Source of the DNA: Candidatus Amarolinea dominans
Lineage (GTDB): Bacteria > Chloroflexota > Anaerolineae > SSC4 > Amarolineaceae
Reading direction: 5' to 3'
DNA length: 20,856 nt
Assembly (NCBI GenBank): GCA_016719785.1
Contig: JADJYJ010000016.1
Span: forward strand, 1 to 20,856
The notes under the pieces were generated by a model that had not been told where the DNA came from, ran no database searches, and saw only the letters and a list, made by a program, of their open reading frames with translations. Positions 1 through 8,928 of the stretch are shown here, one piece after another. Made by a program: the position numbers and the translations under genes. The first letter of the stretch is position 1; each line of letters opens with the position of its first letter.

Positions 1-1
1 C

Positions 2-209
2 GACCTGATCTACCTACGCATCGTGCATTGGGCGGCGCACACCCTGGAAAGTGACGTGGAAGCCGCACTGGAAACGTTTGCTGGAGAGTCCAGAAACCTG
101 GGATGACACCGACGTTGAACGCTTGATCAAGTCTCCATCACCAGCGATACCCCAGTTGGCGACATCATCAGTCAATCTGGCCCAGTACGATGCCCTACTC
201 AGGAGGTGA
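2..209 (+). pseudogene. istA: IS21 transposase IstA, C-terminal end, frameshifted
   Basis: This is the last part of the DDE transposase of an IS21 element, cut by the window edge. One frame reads DLIYLRIVHWAAHTLESD and matches the helical tail of IstA. It stops at a TGA near 101-104. The reading resumes in another frame from about position 99 with WDDTDVERLI and ends in the typical tail NLAQYDALLRR at the TGA 207-209. A single-base indel around 90-99 therefore separates the two halves. The stop lies only 3 bases before the istB start, and the last two codons (AGGAGG) double as the istB ribosome binding site, the usual coupled istAB arrangement. Family identity is confident; whether the indel is biological is open. 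Confidence 0.75.
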
Positions 210-212
210 ACG

Positions 213-1009
213 ATGACAGTGCTTGAACCAATTGCGCAACACTGCAAACGCCTGCGGCTGCCCAGCATCGCCGAGGCCGTACCGGAAGCCCTGAGCCTGG
301 CCCAGCAGCAGGACTGGTCTCTCGAGAGTTTCCTGCTCTATCTGTTAGAGCAGGGAAACAGCCGGTCGCCAGCAGCGTCGGGTTGAGCGCTTGCTACGTG
401 AGGCTCACCACCCGACAAAACCCTGGCCGGTTTGAGCAGTCCCGGCTGCCTTTACGCTTGCGCCGCCAATTAGCTGGCCTGATCGAGGGCGGTTTCATCA
501 AGGAGGCAGAAAACATATTGATTTTTGGCCAACCCGGGACTGGGAAAACACATTTGGCCGCCGCGTTGGCTTACGAATGGATTCACCACGATTACAGCGT
601 CTGGTTCACTCCGACCTATAAACTGGTCGACGGCTTACTGCGAGCCAAACGGGACTATGCACTGGAACCGGAACTGAAACGGCTCGATCGCTTTCAGGTG
701 GTCATCCTCGATGACATCGGCTATGTTCAGCAGAGCCGGGAAGAAATGGAAGTGTTATTCACTTTTCTGGCTGAGCGTTATGAGCGCCGCAGCGTAGTGA
801 TCACCTCCAATCTCGTGTTTTCACAGTGGGATCAAATCTCAACAGATCCCTTGACCACGGCCGCGGCGATCGACCGCGTGGTTCATCACAGTCGGATCAT
901 CGAGTTCGGGTCCGAAATGACCAGTATGCGAGCGGAAGCAGCCGCCCGCCGCCAATCACAGGAAATGGGTCAGGCTCAGCCTGGCCAGGTTGAGCAATTC
1001 CGAAACTAA
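213..1009 (+). pseudogene. istB: IS21 helper ATPase IstB, with three indels near the 5' end
   Basis: IstB is the AAA+ ATPase that helps IstA choose targets. The start ATG at 213 has a strong AGGAGG 7 bases upstream and opens MTVLEPIAQHCKRLRLPSIA. Three small indels follow: an extra G near 352-355, a missing A in the A-run at 417-420, and a missing T in the T-run at 432-434. Undoing them gives a continuous IstB with LLREAHHPTKTLAGF joined to FEQSRLPLRLRRQL. From about 435 the frame is open to the TAA at 1007-1009. It contains a Walker A (GQPGTGKTHLAAAL) and Walker B (VVILDDIGYV) followed by the sensor segment SVVITSNLVFSQW. Restored length is about 265 residues, normal for the family. All three lesions are in short runs, which fits consensus errors as well as decay. 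Confidence 0.85.
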
Positions 1010-1100
1010 CCATTCAAAATGGGTAATTCTAATTGTCGCTGATGTGTAAATCTAATTGTCGCTTGACAGTTGAACCAGACAATTAAAAAATTCTCGCTCC

Positions 1101-1184
1101 TTAGGGTTCGTAAAAGAATTAGTTCCTGTATTTTGCCGAGAAAACGCTGAGAAACACGGGAAGTTATATTTTTACGAACCCTTA
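1101..1184. mobile_element. 78-bp MITE-like element with TTA flanks
   Basis: A perfect 12-bp inverted repeat, GGGTTCGTAAAA at 1104-1115 and TTTTACGAACCC at 1170-1181, bounds a 78-bp AT-rich core without coding capacity. It is flanked on both sides by TTA (1101-1103 and 1182-1184), which reads as a 3-bp target duplication. Short non-autonomous elements with TNA duplications are typical of derivatives of some IS5-family groups, but no parent element is present here. It lies between the IS21 end and the antitoxin promoter. Only one copy is visible, so the call rests on its structure. Confidence 0.6.
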
Positions 1185-1186
1185 GC

Positions 1187-1227
1187 GTGCGTTTTTGATC
1201 AAGGTGTGCTAAAATCACGATACGTAT
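1187..1227 (+). promoter_or_regulatory. Extended -10 promoter and palindromic operator of the AbrB-type antitoxin
   Basis: TGCTAAAAT at 1207-1215 is an extended -10 element (TG plus TAAAAT) with only a weak -35 (GTGCGT, 1187-1192) at 17-bp spacing, just outside the MITE-like element. The 8-bp palindrome ATACGTAT at 1220-1227 sits at the expected start of transcription. That is where an AbrB-type antitoxin would be expected to bind for autoregulation. The binding itself is inferred. Confidence 0.5.
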
Positions 1228-1256
1228 TACGAACAGCTGATCGATAAGGAGACGGT

Positions 1257-1461
1257 ATGGAAACGGTCTTGGTTTCTCCCAAGTTTCAAGTTGTGATTCC
1301 ACGCGCAGTGCGGGAGGCGCTACGAATTCGGCCCGGTCAGAAGGTGCAAGTCCTGCAGTACGAAGATCGGATCGAGTTGATTCCTCTCCGACCAATCCAT
1401 GAAAATGGGATTTCTCAGAGGCATTGATACAACCATCGAACGGGAGCCGGATCGCGCATGA
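1257..1461 (+). CDS. vapB: AbrB/SpoVT-fold antitoxin (VapB-like), one indel near the 3' end
   Basis: This is a small swapped-hairpin DNA-binding antitoxin. The N-terminus METVLVSPKFQVVIPRAVRE, followed by LRIRPGQKVQV, is the classic AbrB domain. The start ATG at 1257 has AAGGAG 9 bases upstream. As written, the frame stops at the TGA 1425-1427 after 56 residues. Removing one A from the run at 1412-1415 restores HEMGFLRGIDTTIEREPDRA, the usual toxin-neutralising tail, and ends at the TGA 1459-1461. That stop overlaps the ATG of the PIN toxin at 1458, as expected for a coupled antitoxin-toxin pair. The toxin is truncated, so the antitoxin is now orphaned. Its own palindromic operator lies just upstream. 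Confidence 0.75.
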
Positions 1462-1580
1462 ACGTTGTTGATTCGTCCGGCTGGCTGGAGTATTTCGCTG
1501 AGAGGCCGTTGCAGAGCAAGGTGCAGGGGCACCACACCAGGTTTATGAGCTGGGAAAGGCCCGCAGGTAGGCCTGGATGA
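1458..1580 (+). pseudogene. vapC: PIN-domain toxin (VapC-like), truncated 5' fragment
   Basis: The reading frame opens MNVVDSSGWLEYFAE, the normal first strand and helix of a PIN-domain ribonuclease, including the first catalytic Asp (D5). After about 15 residues the similarity stops, and a tail of about 25 unrelated residues runs to the TGA 1578-1580. The other acidic residues of the active site are absent, so no nuclease activity is expected. The break near 1502 lies about 40 bases from the end of the convergent epimerase gene, which suggests a deletion or rearrangement that joined the two loci. Confidence 0.7.
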
Positions 1581-2554
1581 TCGTATCCCAGACCTGGTTC
1601 GCCTCCTCGTCAATCGTCTGGCGGGCGGCGTCAGCCTCGAACCAGGCCAGGGCGCGGCGCACACCCTCTTGCCAGGCACCGTGGCTACAAAGTCAGGCAC
1701 GAAGCGCTTGATCTTGCTGTTGTCGAACACCACGCTGCGCCTTGTCTCCCAGCAGGCTGCCATGTGCGTGCGGCCAGTGAGGCCGCGATCCAGGTCCGAC
1801 GGGATGTGGATGATGTCAGGCTCCACGCCCAGGGCATGCAGGCCTGCACCGTGAGTTGATCCCAGGTCAACACTTCGTCCGAGGTGATGTGGAAGGCGTG
1901 CCCGATGGCCTGCTCACGGCCAAGAAGGCCAACGAAGCCTTTGGCAAAATCACCGTTCCAGGTCATCACCCACAGCGAGGTACCGTCGCCGGGAACGATG
2001 ATCTTTTGCCCGCGGCGCATACGATCCAGGGCCGTCCACGGGTGCTGCCAACTGCCCATGCAGAGCGGAATCTGCGTCGGGCCGTAGGTGAGCGAGGGGC
2101 GCACGATGGTGATCGGGAAGCCTTCTTGACGATAGGCCGCCAGCAGACGCTCCTCGCAGGCGATCTTGTTGCGTGAGTAGTCCCAGAAGGGGTTGGCCAG
2201 CGGCGTGTCTTCGCTGATCAGATAGTGACCGGGCGGCTTCTGATAGGCGCTGGCCGAGCTGATGAAGACGAACTGGCGGGTCCGATTCCGAAACAGGCCG
2301 ATGTCCTGCTCGATGTCGGCGGCCGTGTACGCGACCCAATCCACCACGGCATCGAAGAAATGTCCTTGCAGCAGCCGCGCGGCCGCGTCTGGCGCCTGGC
2401 GCACATCGGCCTGCCAGTGGACCGCGCCCGCGGGCAAGGGGTACCTGGCCGACAGACCGCGATTCATGACGAACAACTCCATGCCGCGCGCCACGGCCAA
2501 CTCTGAGCTGGCTGAACTGATCAGCCCGCTGCCGCCGATGAACAAGACCTTCAT
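1543..2554 (-). CDS. NAD-dependent epimerase/dehydratase (extended SDR), two frameshifts
   Basis: This is a Rossmann-fold oxidoreductase of the extended SDR family; the substrate is unknown, probably a nucleotide sugar or similar. The start ATG at 2554 follows AGAGGA on the minus strand and opens MKVLFIGGSGLISSASSELA, with the glycine-rich nucleotide-binding loop at residues 7-13. SSASAY and the catalytic pair in DYSRNKIACE (YxxxK) follow, then the active-site region VRPSLTYGP. Two indels interrupt the 3' third: near 1838-1845 (after LTVQA, resuming as EPDIIHIPSDLDRGLTG) and near 1670 (after FVATVP, resuming as WQEGVRRALAWFEADAARQ). Corrected, the protein ends AYLRAFPSS at 1543 and is about 337 residues, a normal length. 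It faces the toxin fragment convergently. Confidence 0.8.
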
Positions 2555-2617
2555 GATTGATTCCTCTTTTCTGTTCTGCCTGACCGACCAGTAGATCACG
2601 GATGGCCTGGGGATTAC

Positions 2618-2646
2618 ATTATACGGTAACTGCTCAGCCAGGCAGT
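2618..2646 (-). promoter_or_regulatory. Probable promoter of the epimerase gene
   Basis: On the minus strand a perfect TATAAT lies at 2623-2618, about 64 bases upstream of the epimerase start. The hexamer at -35 (ACTGCC, 2646-2641) is weak at 17-bp spacing. The call rests on the -10 alone. Confidence 0.4.
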
Positions 2647-2760
2647 GAGAATGGTCACGATAGCGCGGTGCGCCCACAAAAACCGCGTCATTGCTCCCCT
2701 TGCCGGCCGATTTGGGCAGAATGAACGGGATGCACACGATTTTCGTCCTGCGGCGCCGGA

Positions 2761-2789
2761 TTGGCGGCTGTGTGCGCATGTGCTAAAAT
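2761..2789 (+). promoter_or_regulatory. Promoter of the FGE-like/SIR2-STAND operon
   Basis: TTGGCG (2761-2766) and TAAAAT (2784-2789) are separated by 17 bp. A TG two bases ahead of the -10 makes it an extended element. It lies about 43 bases upstream of the start codon at 2832, which has AGGGAG 5 bases before it. The spacing and position fit a housekeeping sigma factor promoter for the two-gene system downstream. Confidence 0.6.
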
Positions 2790-2831
2790 AGCGTACTCTA
2801 CTGTCACGTTGCCAACCCAGAGGGAGCCATC

Positions 2832-3860
2832 ATGACCGCCGACCTCTTCGTCCCTTATTTGCTTGCCCTGCACACCCTGCTCGAACGGCTGGGGCGCGAC
2901 CATGCCTTGACCGCCGACGCGTTGCTCTATCAACAGCGCCTGCAAGAAAACATCGAGCGCACGCGGCGTCACGGCGACAACGAAAATCGGCGCAGCGAGC
3001 GTTCCGAGATCATCGAGCCGCTCAACCGCCTGTGCCTCGACGCGCTGGGCGAGGATTTCAACGCGCTGGTGCGGCAGGCCCAGGTCGGGCTGGGCCAGGA
3101 TGATGCCGCCGCCAGCCGCCGAAGCCCTTCGAGCCGCAGACGGTCTTCATCCCCGCCGGCCCCTTCCTGATGGGCAGCGACGACCCGCCGCGCGGCGCGG
3201 GAGCGACCTCAGCACAGCGTTGACCTGCCCGACTTCCGCATCGGCAAGTACCCGGTGACGAACCGGCAGTACGCTGCGTTCATCCGCCGCGCAAAGGCGC
3301 AAGATATGCCCAAGGACGCGGGCTGGTTTTTGCGCGAGCCGCCGGCCGATCGGCTCGACCACCCCGTGACCGGCGTCAGCTGGGGCGATGCGGTCGCCTA
3401 CGGCCGCTGGCTCAGCAGCCAGACCGGGCGCCACTATCGCTTGCCCACGGAGGCCGAGTGGGAAAAGGCCGCACGCGGCACTGACGGGCGCCTCTACCCG
3501 TGGGGTCCGAACTGGGATCCCACCGGCTGCAACGCCGCGAGTGCCGCTACCACGCCGGTGACCGCGCATCCGGCCGGCGCCAGCCCCTACCGCTGCGAAG
3601 ATATGCTGGGCAACGTCCAGGAGTGGACGAGCACCGCCTGGGGCAGTGGCCGTGACGCGCCGGACTACCCCTATCCCTACCGGGCCGATGATGGCCGTGA
3701 GGAGACGGACGCGGGCCACGCGGGCCAGGCGCTCCTTCGCCTGCAGCGCGGCGGCTCGTATCGCTCCCAAGGCGAAACCCTGCGCAGCACGGCACGCGGC
3801 ATCTCGGCGCCAGACAGCAAGGTGCCCTGGCGCGGCTTCAGAGTGGCGATGACAATCTGA
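2832..3860 (+). CDS. FGE-sulfatase/SUMF1-like protein with helical N-terminal domain
   Basis: Residues 1 to about 85 form a charged helical domain ending ERSEIIEPLNRLCLDALG, a segment I associate with N-terminal adaptor or effector-associated domains of Chloroflexota conflict proteins. An FGE-sulfatase (C-type lectin-like) domain follows: VFIPAGPFLMGSDD, IGKYPVTNRQYAAFI, HPVTGVSWGDAVAY, RLPTEAEWEKAARG, MLGNVQEWTS, RGGSY and WRGFRVAM. The catalytic cysteines of true formylglycine-generating enzymes are missing after RGGSY (the sequence runs RSQGETLRSTARG), so a binding or regulatory role is more likely than oxidation. Two compensating indels, near 3110-3125 and 3195-3212, shift and then restore the frame, and both ends are in one frame. 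The gene starts at an ATG with a good ribosome binding site. It ends 16 bases before the SIR2-STAND gene, so the two are very probably cotranscribed and functionally linked. Confidence 0.75.
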
Positions 3861-3876
3861 TCGCAGAGGAGGCAGT

Positions 3877-6800
3877 ATGGCACGCATCCGCACGACTCAG
3901 ACTGAAGGCCGGCAGCCGGCCACCTGGCAGCAGACGGTGATCGAGCGTATCCGCGCCGGCAAACTGGTGCCAATCCTCAGCAACGCGATTGACGACGAGC
4001 TGGCGCTGGGCGGACATGCCGCGCTGCTGAAGGCCTACGCCGACTTCAGCCGCATCCCGCTGGAGGGCCGCAGCCTGGCCGAGATCGCGCAGTTCAAGGG
4101 CATCACCGACGAGGGGATTACCGACGCGCTGGCGTTGAAAGAGAACTACGTCAATTTCGTCAAGAGCCGCCTGTACGAGCTGGCCGAAGCCGGTCAGGCG
4201 GACCCGGAAGCGCTGGCTGACGTGGACGCGCAGTTTGACGATCTGAAGCTGGCGCAGATTTGCGAGCAGCTGCGCTTCCCCGGCTACGGCGACGCGCGCC
4301 GCCATCCCTTGCTGCTGCTGGCCGGGCTTGACCTGCCGATTTATCTCACCACCGGGTATCACGAGTTCCTGGAGGCCGCCCTGCGTCGCGCAGGCAAGCG
4401 GCCGCGCACCGATTTCTGCCGCTGGCACAAGAACATCGAAAGCAGCGAGCGCTACCCATCCGCGTTCGACGGCAGCTATGAGCCTAGCAAGCAAGAGCCG
4501 CTGGTCTATCACCTGCATGGGTTGGACCGCTACGAGGATTCGTTGGTGCTCACGGAGGATGACTACCTGACCTTCCTGGTCGCCTGCTCGCAGAACATCG
4601 GCAAGAACAGCGATCCGGTCCACGGCCGCGTGCGGCAGGCGCTGTCCGACTCGTCGCTGCTGCTGTTGGGGTATACACTGCAAGGGTGGGATTTCCGCTC
4701 GCTCTTCTGGGGTCTGGTCGTGCAACGCACCCGCACCCTCACCAGCGTCGTGTCCATCCAGTTAAAGCCCAGCGACGTCGAGCGCAGCTACCTGGAGAAA
4801 TACCTGGCCAAATTCGACTTCAAGGTGTCGTGGGACGAGTTCCGGGACGTACGTCGCGACGTTGTCCAGGGAGGTGCTCGATTGACTGATCCATTCCCGG
4901 CAGGCGCCAACCCCTACGTCGGCCCGCGCACCTTCACGCGCGCCGACCGCGACCGCTTCTTCGGCCGCGAGCGCGAGACGCGCGAGCTGCTCTCGCTGGT
5001 GATCTCGCAGCGGCTGGTGCTCTTCTACGCGCAGTCGGGCGCGGGCAAAAGCTCGCTGATCAACACCCGGCTGGCGCCCGACCTGGAGGCTGCGGGCTTC
5101 GCGGTGCTGCCCGTGGCACGCGTGGGCGGCGAGCTGCCGCCGGGCCTGAGCGCGGTGAAGAATGTCTTCCTCTTCAACCTGATGACCAGTCTCGACGCCA
5201 GCGGCCGCGAGCCGGGCCGCCTGGCGCACCTGGAGCTGGCCGATTTCCTCGCGCGGCTGACCAGCGACGACGGGCAAACGTACACCTACGATGAGACGCT
5301 GGCCGGCCAGCCCGCCGGCGCGGCCGCGCCAGCCCCTGCCCTGCCCGCGGCCGGCGATGCGTACGCCGAGCCGAACTATGTCCTGATCATTGACCAGTTC
5401 GAAGAGATTTTCACCAGCCACCCCGGCCGCTGGCAGGAGCGCGCCGCGTTCTTCCAGCAGCTCGACGCGGCCTTGCGCGCGGACCGCCGGCTGTGGATCG
5501 TATTGAGCTTGCGCGAGGACTACGTGGCCGCGTTGGACCCCTACGCGCCGCTGTTGACCGACAAGCTGCGCGCCCGCTATTACATGGAGCGCATGGGCGT
5601 GGGCGCTGCGCTGGACGCCATTCGCAACCCGGCCGCGCTGGGCGGCCGGCCCTTTGCGGCGGGCGTGGCCGAGAAGCTCGTGGACGATCTGCGCCAGGTG
5701 CGCGTGCCCGGCCAGGAGGCCGCGGTGCCCGGCCAATACGTCGAGCCAGTGCAATTGCAGGTGGCCTGTTACCAGTTGTGGGAGAATATCCATGACCGCC
5801 CGCCGGGGCCGATCACGGCGACGGACCTGCAGGAAGCCGGCGATGTGAACAAGGCGTTGACGCAGTTCTACGAAGAGACGTTGGCGGCCGCGCTGGCCGA
5901 TCCGGCCGCGGGGGTCAGCGAGCGGCGGCTGCGGGCCTGGTTCGACGGGGAATTGATCACCGAGGCTGGGACGCGGGGGCTGGTGCACCAGGCTGCGGAT
6001 GAAACGGGCGGCCTGCCCAACGCGGTCGTGCGCGCCTTGCAGCGGCGCTTCCTGGTGCGCGCCGAAGCGCGGGGCGGCGATGCGTGGATCGAGCTGGTGC
6101 ATGATCGCTTTGTGGAGCCGATCCGCCAGTCGAACCGGGCTTGGTTCAGCCGCAACCTGAACCCGCTGACCCTGGATGCGCAGGCCTGGCTGGATGCCGG
6201 CAAGCCGCCGAGCAAGCTGTACAGCGGCTCGCACGCTGGCTGCGGCCACGGCCCTGGTTCAGGCAGCCTGGCCGAGTTTGGTGACCTGGAGCGGACTTTC
6301 CTGGAGGCGGGGCAGCAGGCCGAGACCCGGCGCGCCGCGCGCCGGCAGCGGGCTATCGCCTGGGGCGCGGCGGCTTTGTCGGTGGTTTTCATCGCTTTGG
6401 CCGTGTGGGCGATGTGGAGTCGTGGACAGGCGCAGGATGCGCGAGAGGCAGCCGAAGCCAAGGCGAATGAGGCTACGTGCTACGCCACCGCGGTGGCAGC
6501 TCAGGCAGACGCGGTGGCGGCGCAGCGGAAAGCCGAAACGCAACGGATTGCGGCCGACCAGGCGCGCCAGGAGGCTGAGGCCGCTAAAGCAGAAGTCGAG
6601 CGCCTGACGCGCGGCATCCGCGCCGACCAGTTGACGGCCAATGCGCTGAAGCTACTGAATGAGAATCCGCCGTTGGCGTTGTTGCTGGGTGTAGAGGGGG
6701 TGAACGTCCAGCGCGCCTTTTCCGAGACCGTGGTGGCTTCCGTCTTGTCCAACATGCACGATCTGCTGCGGCAGACAGGCGGGACGTCGTTGGTTGGACA

Positions 6801-8803
6801 TGAGGATCGGGTCAACGCCGTGGCCTTCAGCCCGGACGGTCGCTGGCTCGCCACCACCAGCTCGACAACACCGCCCGTCTGTGGGAGGTTGGGGAACCCC
6901 ACCACCGCACCCCGCGCCCTGGCTGGACATACGGATTTTGTCCGCGCCGTGACCTTCAGCCCGGACGGCCGCTGGCTCGCCACCGCCAGCGACGACAACA
7001 CCGCCCGTCTGTGGGAGGTTGGGAACCCCACCACCGCACCCCGCGTCCTGGCTGGACATGCGGACTTTGTCACCGCCGTGGCCTTCAGCCCGGATGGCCG
7101 CTGGCTCGCCACCGCCAGCGACGACAACACCGCCCGCCTGTGGGACCTGGCGAACCCCGCTGCCGCACCCCGCGACTGTCCGTGCCGTGGCCTTCAGCCC
7201 GGATGGTCGCTGGCTCGCCACCGCCAGCCAGGACAATACCGCCCGCCTGTGGGAGGTCGCCAACCCCACCGCCGCCCCCCGCGTCCTGGCCGGGTATGCG
7301 GAGTCTGTCTCCGCCGTGGCCTTCAGTCCGGACGGCCGCTGGCTCGCTACCGCCAGCGAAGATAAAACCACCCGCCTGTGGGAGGTCGCGAACCCCACTG
7401 CCACCCCCCGTATCCTGGCTGGGTATGCGGGATGGGTCTCCGCCGTGGCCTTCAGTCCGGACGGCCGCTGGCTCGCCACCGCCAGCTACGACGGTACCGC
7501 CCGCCTGTGGAGGTCGCGAACCCCGCCGCCGCACCCCGCGTCCTGGCTGGGCATGAGGGATGGGTCTCCGCCGTGGCCTTCAGCCCGGACGGCCGCTGGC
7601 TCGCCACCGCCAGCCACGACAACACCGCCCGCCTGTGGAGGTCGCCAACCCCGCCGCCGCACCCATCGTCCTGCGTGGACACACGGATTATGTCTCCGCC
7701 GTGGCCTTCAGGCCCGGACGGCCGCTGGCCCGCCACCGCCAGTTGGGACAGCACCTCCCGCCTGTGGAGGTCGCCCACCCCGCCGCCGCACCCCGCGTCC
7801 TGGCTGGGCATGCGGATGCAGTCTTCGGCGTGGCCTTCAGCCCCGACGGCCGCTGGCTCGCCACTGCCAGTTTGGACAGCACCTCCCGCCTGTGGAGGTC
7901 GCCAACCCCGCCGCCGCACCCATCGTCTTGGGCCAGGGATGCGAGTATTGTCCGTGCCGTGGCGTTCAGCCCGGACGGCCGCTGGCTCGCCACCGCCAGT
8001 GGGGACGGTACCGCCCGCCTGTGGGAGGTCGCGAACCCCGCCGCCGCACCCATCGTCTTGGCTGGGCATGCGGATGAAGTCTTCGGCGTGGCCTTCAGCC
8101 CGGACGGCCGCTGGCTCGCCACCGCCAGCGCAGACAACACCGCCCGTCGATGTGGGAAGTCGCCAACCACGCCGCCGCACCCCCCGTCCTGGCTGGGCAT
8201 GCGGCACGGGGCTTCGGCGTGGCCTTCAGCCCGGACGGTCGCTGGCTCGCCACCGCCAGCGACGACAAGACCGCTCGCCTGTGGGAGGTCGCGAACCCCG
8301 TCGCCGCACCCCGCGTCCTGATCGGGCATGAGGGGTCTGTCTCCGCCGTGGCCTTCAGCCCGGACGGCCGCTGGCTCGCCACCGCTGGCGACGCCACCGC
8401 CCGTCTGTGGGAGGTCGCCAACCCCGCTGCCGCCCCGCGCGTCCTAGCTGGGCATACGGCTGGTGTGGAAGCGGTGGCCTTCAGCCTGGACAGCCGCTGG
8501 CTCGCCACCGCCAGTTACGACAAGACCGCCCGCCTGTGGGAGGTCGCGAACCCCGTTGCCGCCCCCCGCGTCCTGGCTGGACATACGAATATTGTCCGCG
8601 CCGTGGCCTTCAGCCCGGACGGCCGCTGGCTCGCCACCGCCAGCGACGACAAGACCGCCCGCCTGTGGATCTGGCGCGTCGAGGAGTTGATTGACCTGGC
8701 CTGCGCGACGGCCGGGCGCAATTTGAGCCAGGAGGAATGGCAGCGCTATTTTGCCGATCAACCGTATCGAAAGACGTGCGAGCAGTGGCCGGCAGGGAAA
8801 TAA
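3877..8803 (+). CDS. SIR2-like/nSTAND1 NTPase/TM/WD40 protein (system 1)
   Basis: This is a giant STAND-type switch protein of about 1,640 residues once frames are corrected. The start at 3877 follows AGAGGAGG by 4 bases. Residues about 15-330 form a SIR2_2-like domain with LVYHLHGLDRYEDSLVLTED and LLLLGYTLQGWDFRSLF; H214 is kept but the usual TTN motif reads TTG (G160) and the glycine-rich N-terminal motif is absent. From about residue 347 (NPYVGPRTF) comes nSTAND1 with Walker A QSGAGKSS (K391) and Walker B VLIIDQFEE (D506). A single membrane helix spans about 826-848, followed by an Ala/Glu/Gln-rich coiled coil to about 910 and 15 WD40 repeats. The tail WRVEELIDLACATAGRN closes the protein. 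The frame is open to about 7173; from there to 8150 it switches several times through small indels and a partial unit deletion, although each repeat is recognisable in some frame. Known STAND proteins sense through repeats and act through the N-terminal domain; an antiviral or stress role is inferred. Confidence 0.85.
6796..8680 (+). repeat. 15 tandem WD40 units, about 129 bp each
   Basis: A 43-codon unit is repeated 15 times. The core VAFSPDGRWLATAS and the end TARLWEVANPxAAPRVLAGH are almost invariant. Variation is concentrated after GH (for example EDRVN, TDFVR, ADFVT, AESVS, AGWVS, TDYVS, ADAVF, TNIVR) and at the residue between S and D in the blade loop (D, Q, E, Y, H, W, L, G, A). Unit 4 (near 7173-7190) has lost its GH strand. 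Units 6 to 9 each end in CTGTGGAGG instead of CTGTGGGAGG (7509, 7637, 7766, 7894). Other frame changes lie near 6860/6890, 7710, 7935 and 8148. The high identity points to recent amplification or conversion. Confidence 0.9.
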
Positions 8804-8849
8804 ACCATGAGGCCAGTCGAGCGATGCCGGGCACGCCGGATACCGCCGC

Positions 8850-8877
8850 TTGCGTTCCGCGGGAACCTGGCTACAAT
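8850..8877 (+). promoter_or_regulatory. Promoter with overlapping inverted repeat ahead of gene B1
   Basis: TTGCGT (8850-8855) and TACAAT (8872-8877) are 16 bp apart, about 50 bases before the B1 start. The inverted repeat GTTCC-GCG-GGAAC at 8854-8866 overlaps the -35 and spacer, a plausible operator position. This is the only clear signal in the 125-bp gap after the WD40 gene. Confidence 0.5.
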
Positions 8878-8928
8878 CCATCCAGACGAGCACGCAACGA
8901 TGAAACGAGGGTAGAGGGGAGTTTGTTC

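Larger units (their letters stand above)
1..1068 (+). mobile_element. IS21-family insertion sequence, right part
   Basis: The window opens inside an IS21-type element. It shows the 3' end of istA, then istB, then a right end with two copies of TCTAATTGTCGCT (1028-1040 and 1051-1063). IS21 elements characteristically carry repeated transposase-binding sites next to their ends. The outer boundary is placed near the TTGACA at 1063-1068; that edge is approximate because the left end lies outside the window and no target duplication can be compared. Both transposition genes carry indels, so this copy is probably inactive unless the indels are sequencing errors. Confidence 0.8.

Noticed and set aside
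3120..3860. Possible diversity-generating retroelement target, because the FGE fold is C-type lectin-like
   Set aside because: No reverse transcriptase, template repeat or adenine-biased variable region is visible in the window.
4762..6249. Long minus-strand open frame (495 codons) opposite the STAND gene
   Set aside because: It is an antisense shadow in GC-rich coding DNA; the plus strand has clear domain motifs and the minus frame has none.
6796..8680. Regular repeat with about 129-bp period, at first sight like a CRISPR or satellite array
   Set aside because: The units are coding and translate to WD40 blades with no spacer and repeat alternation.
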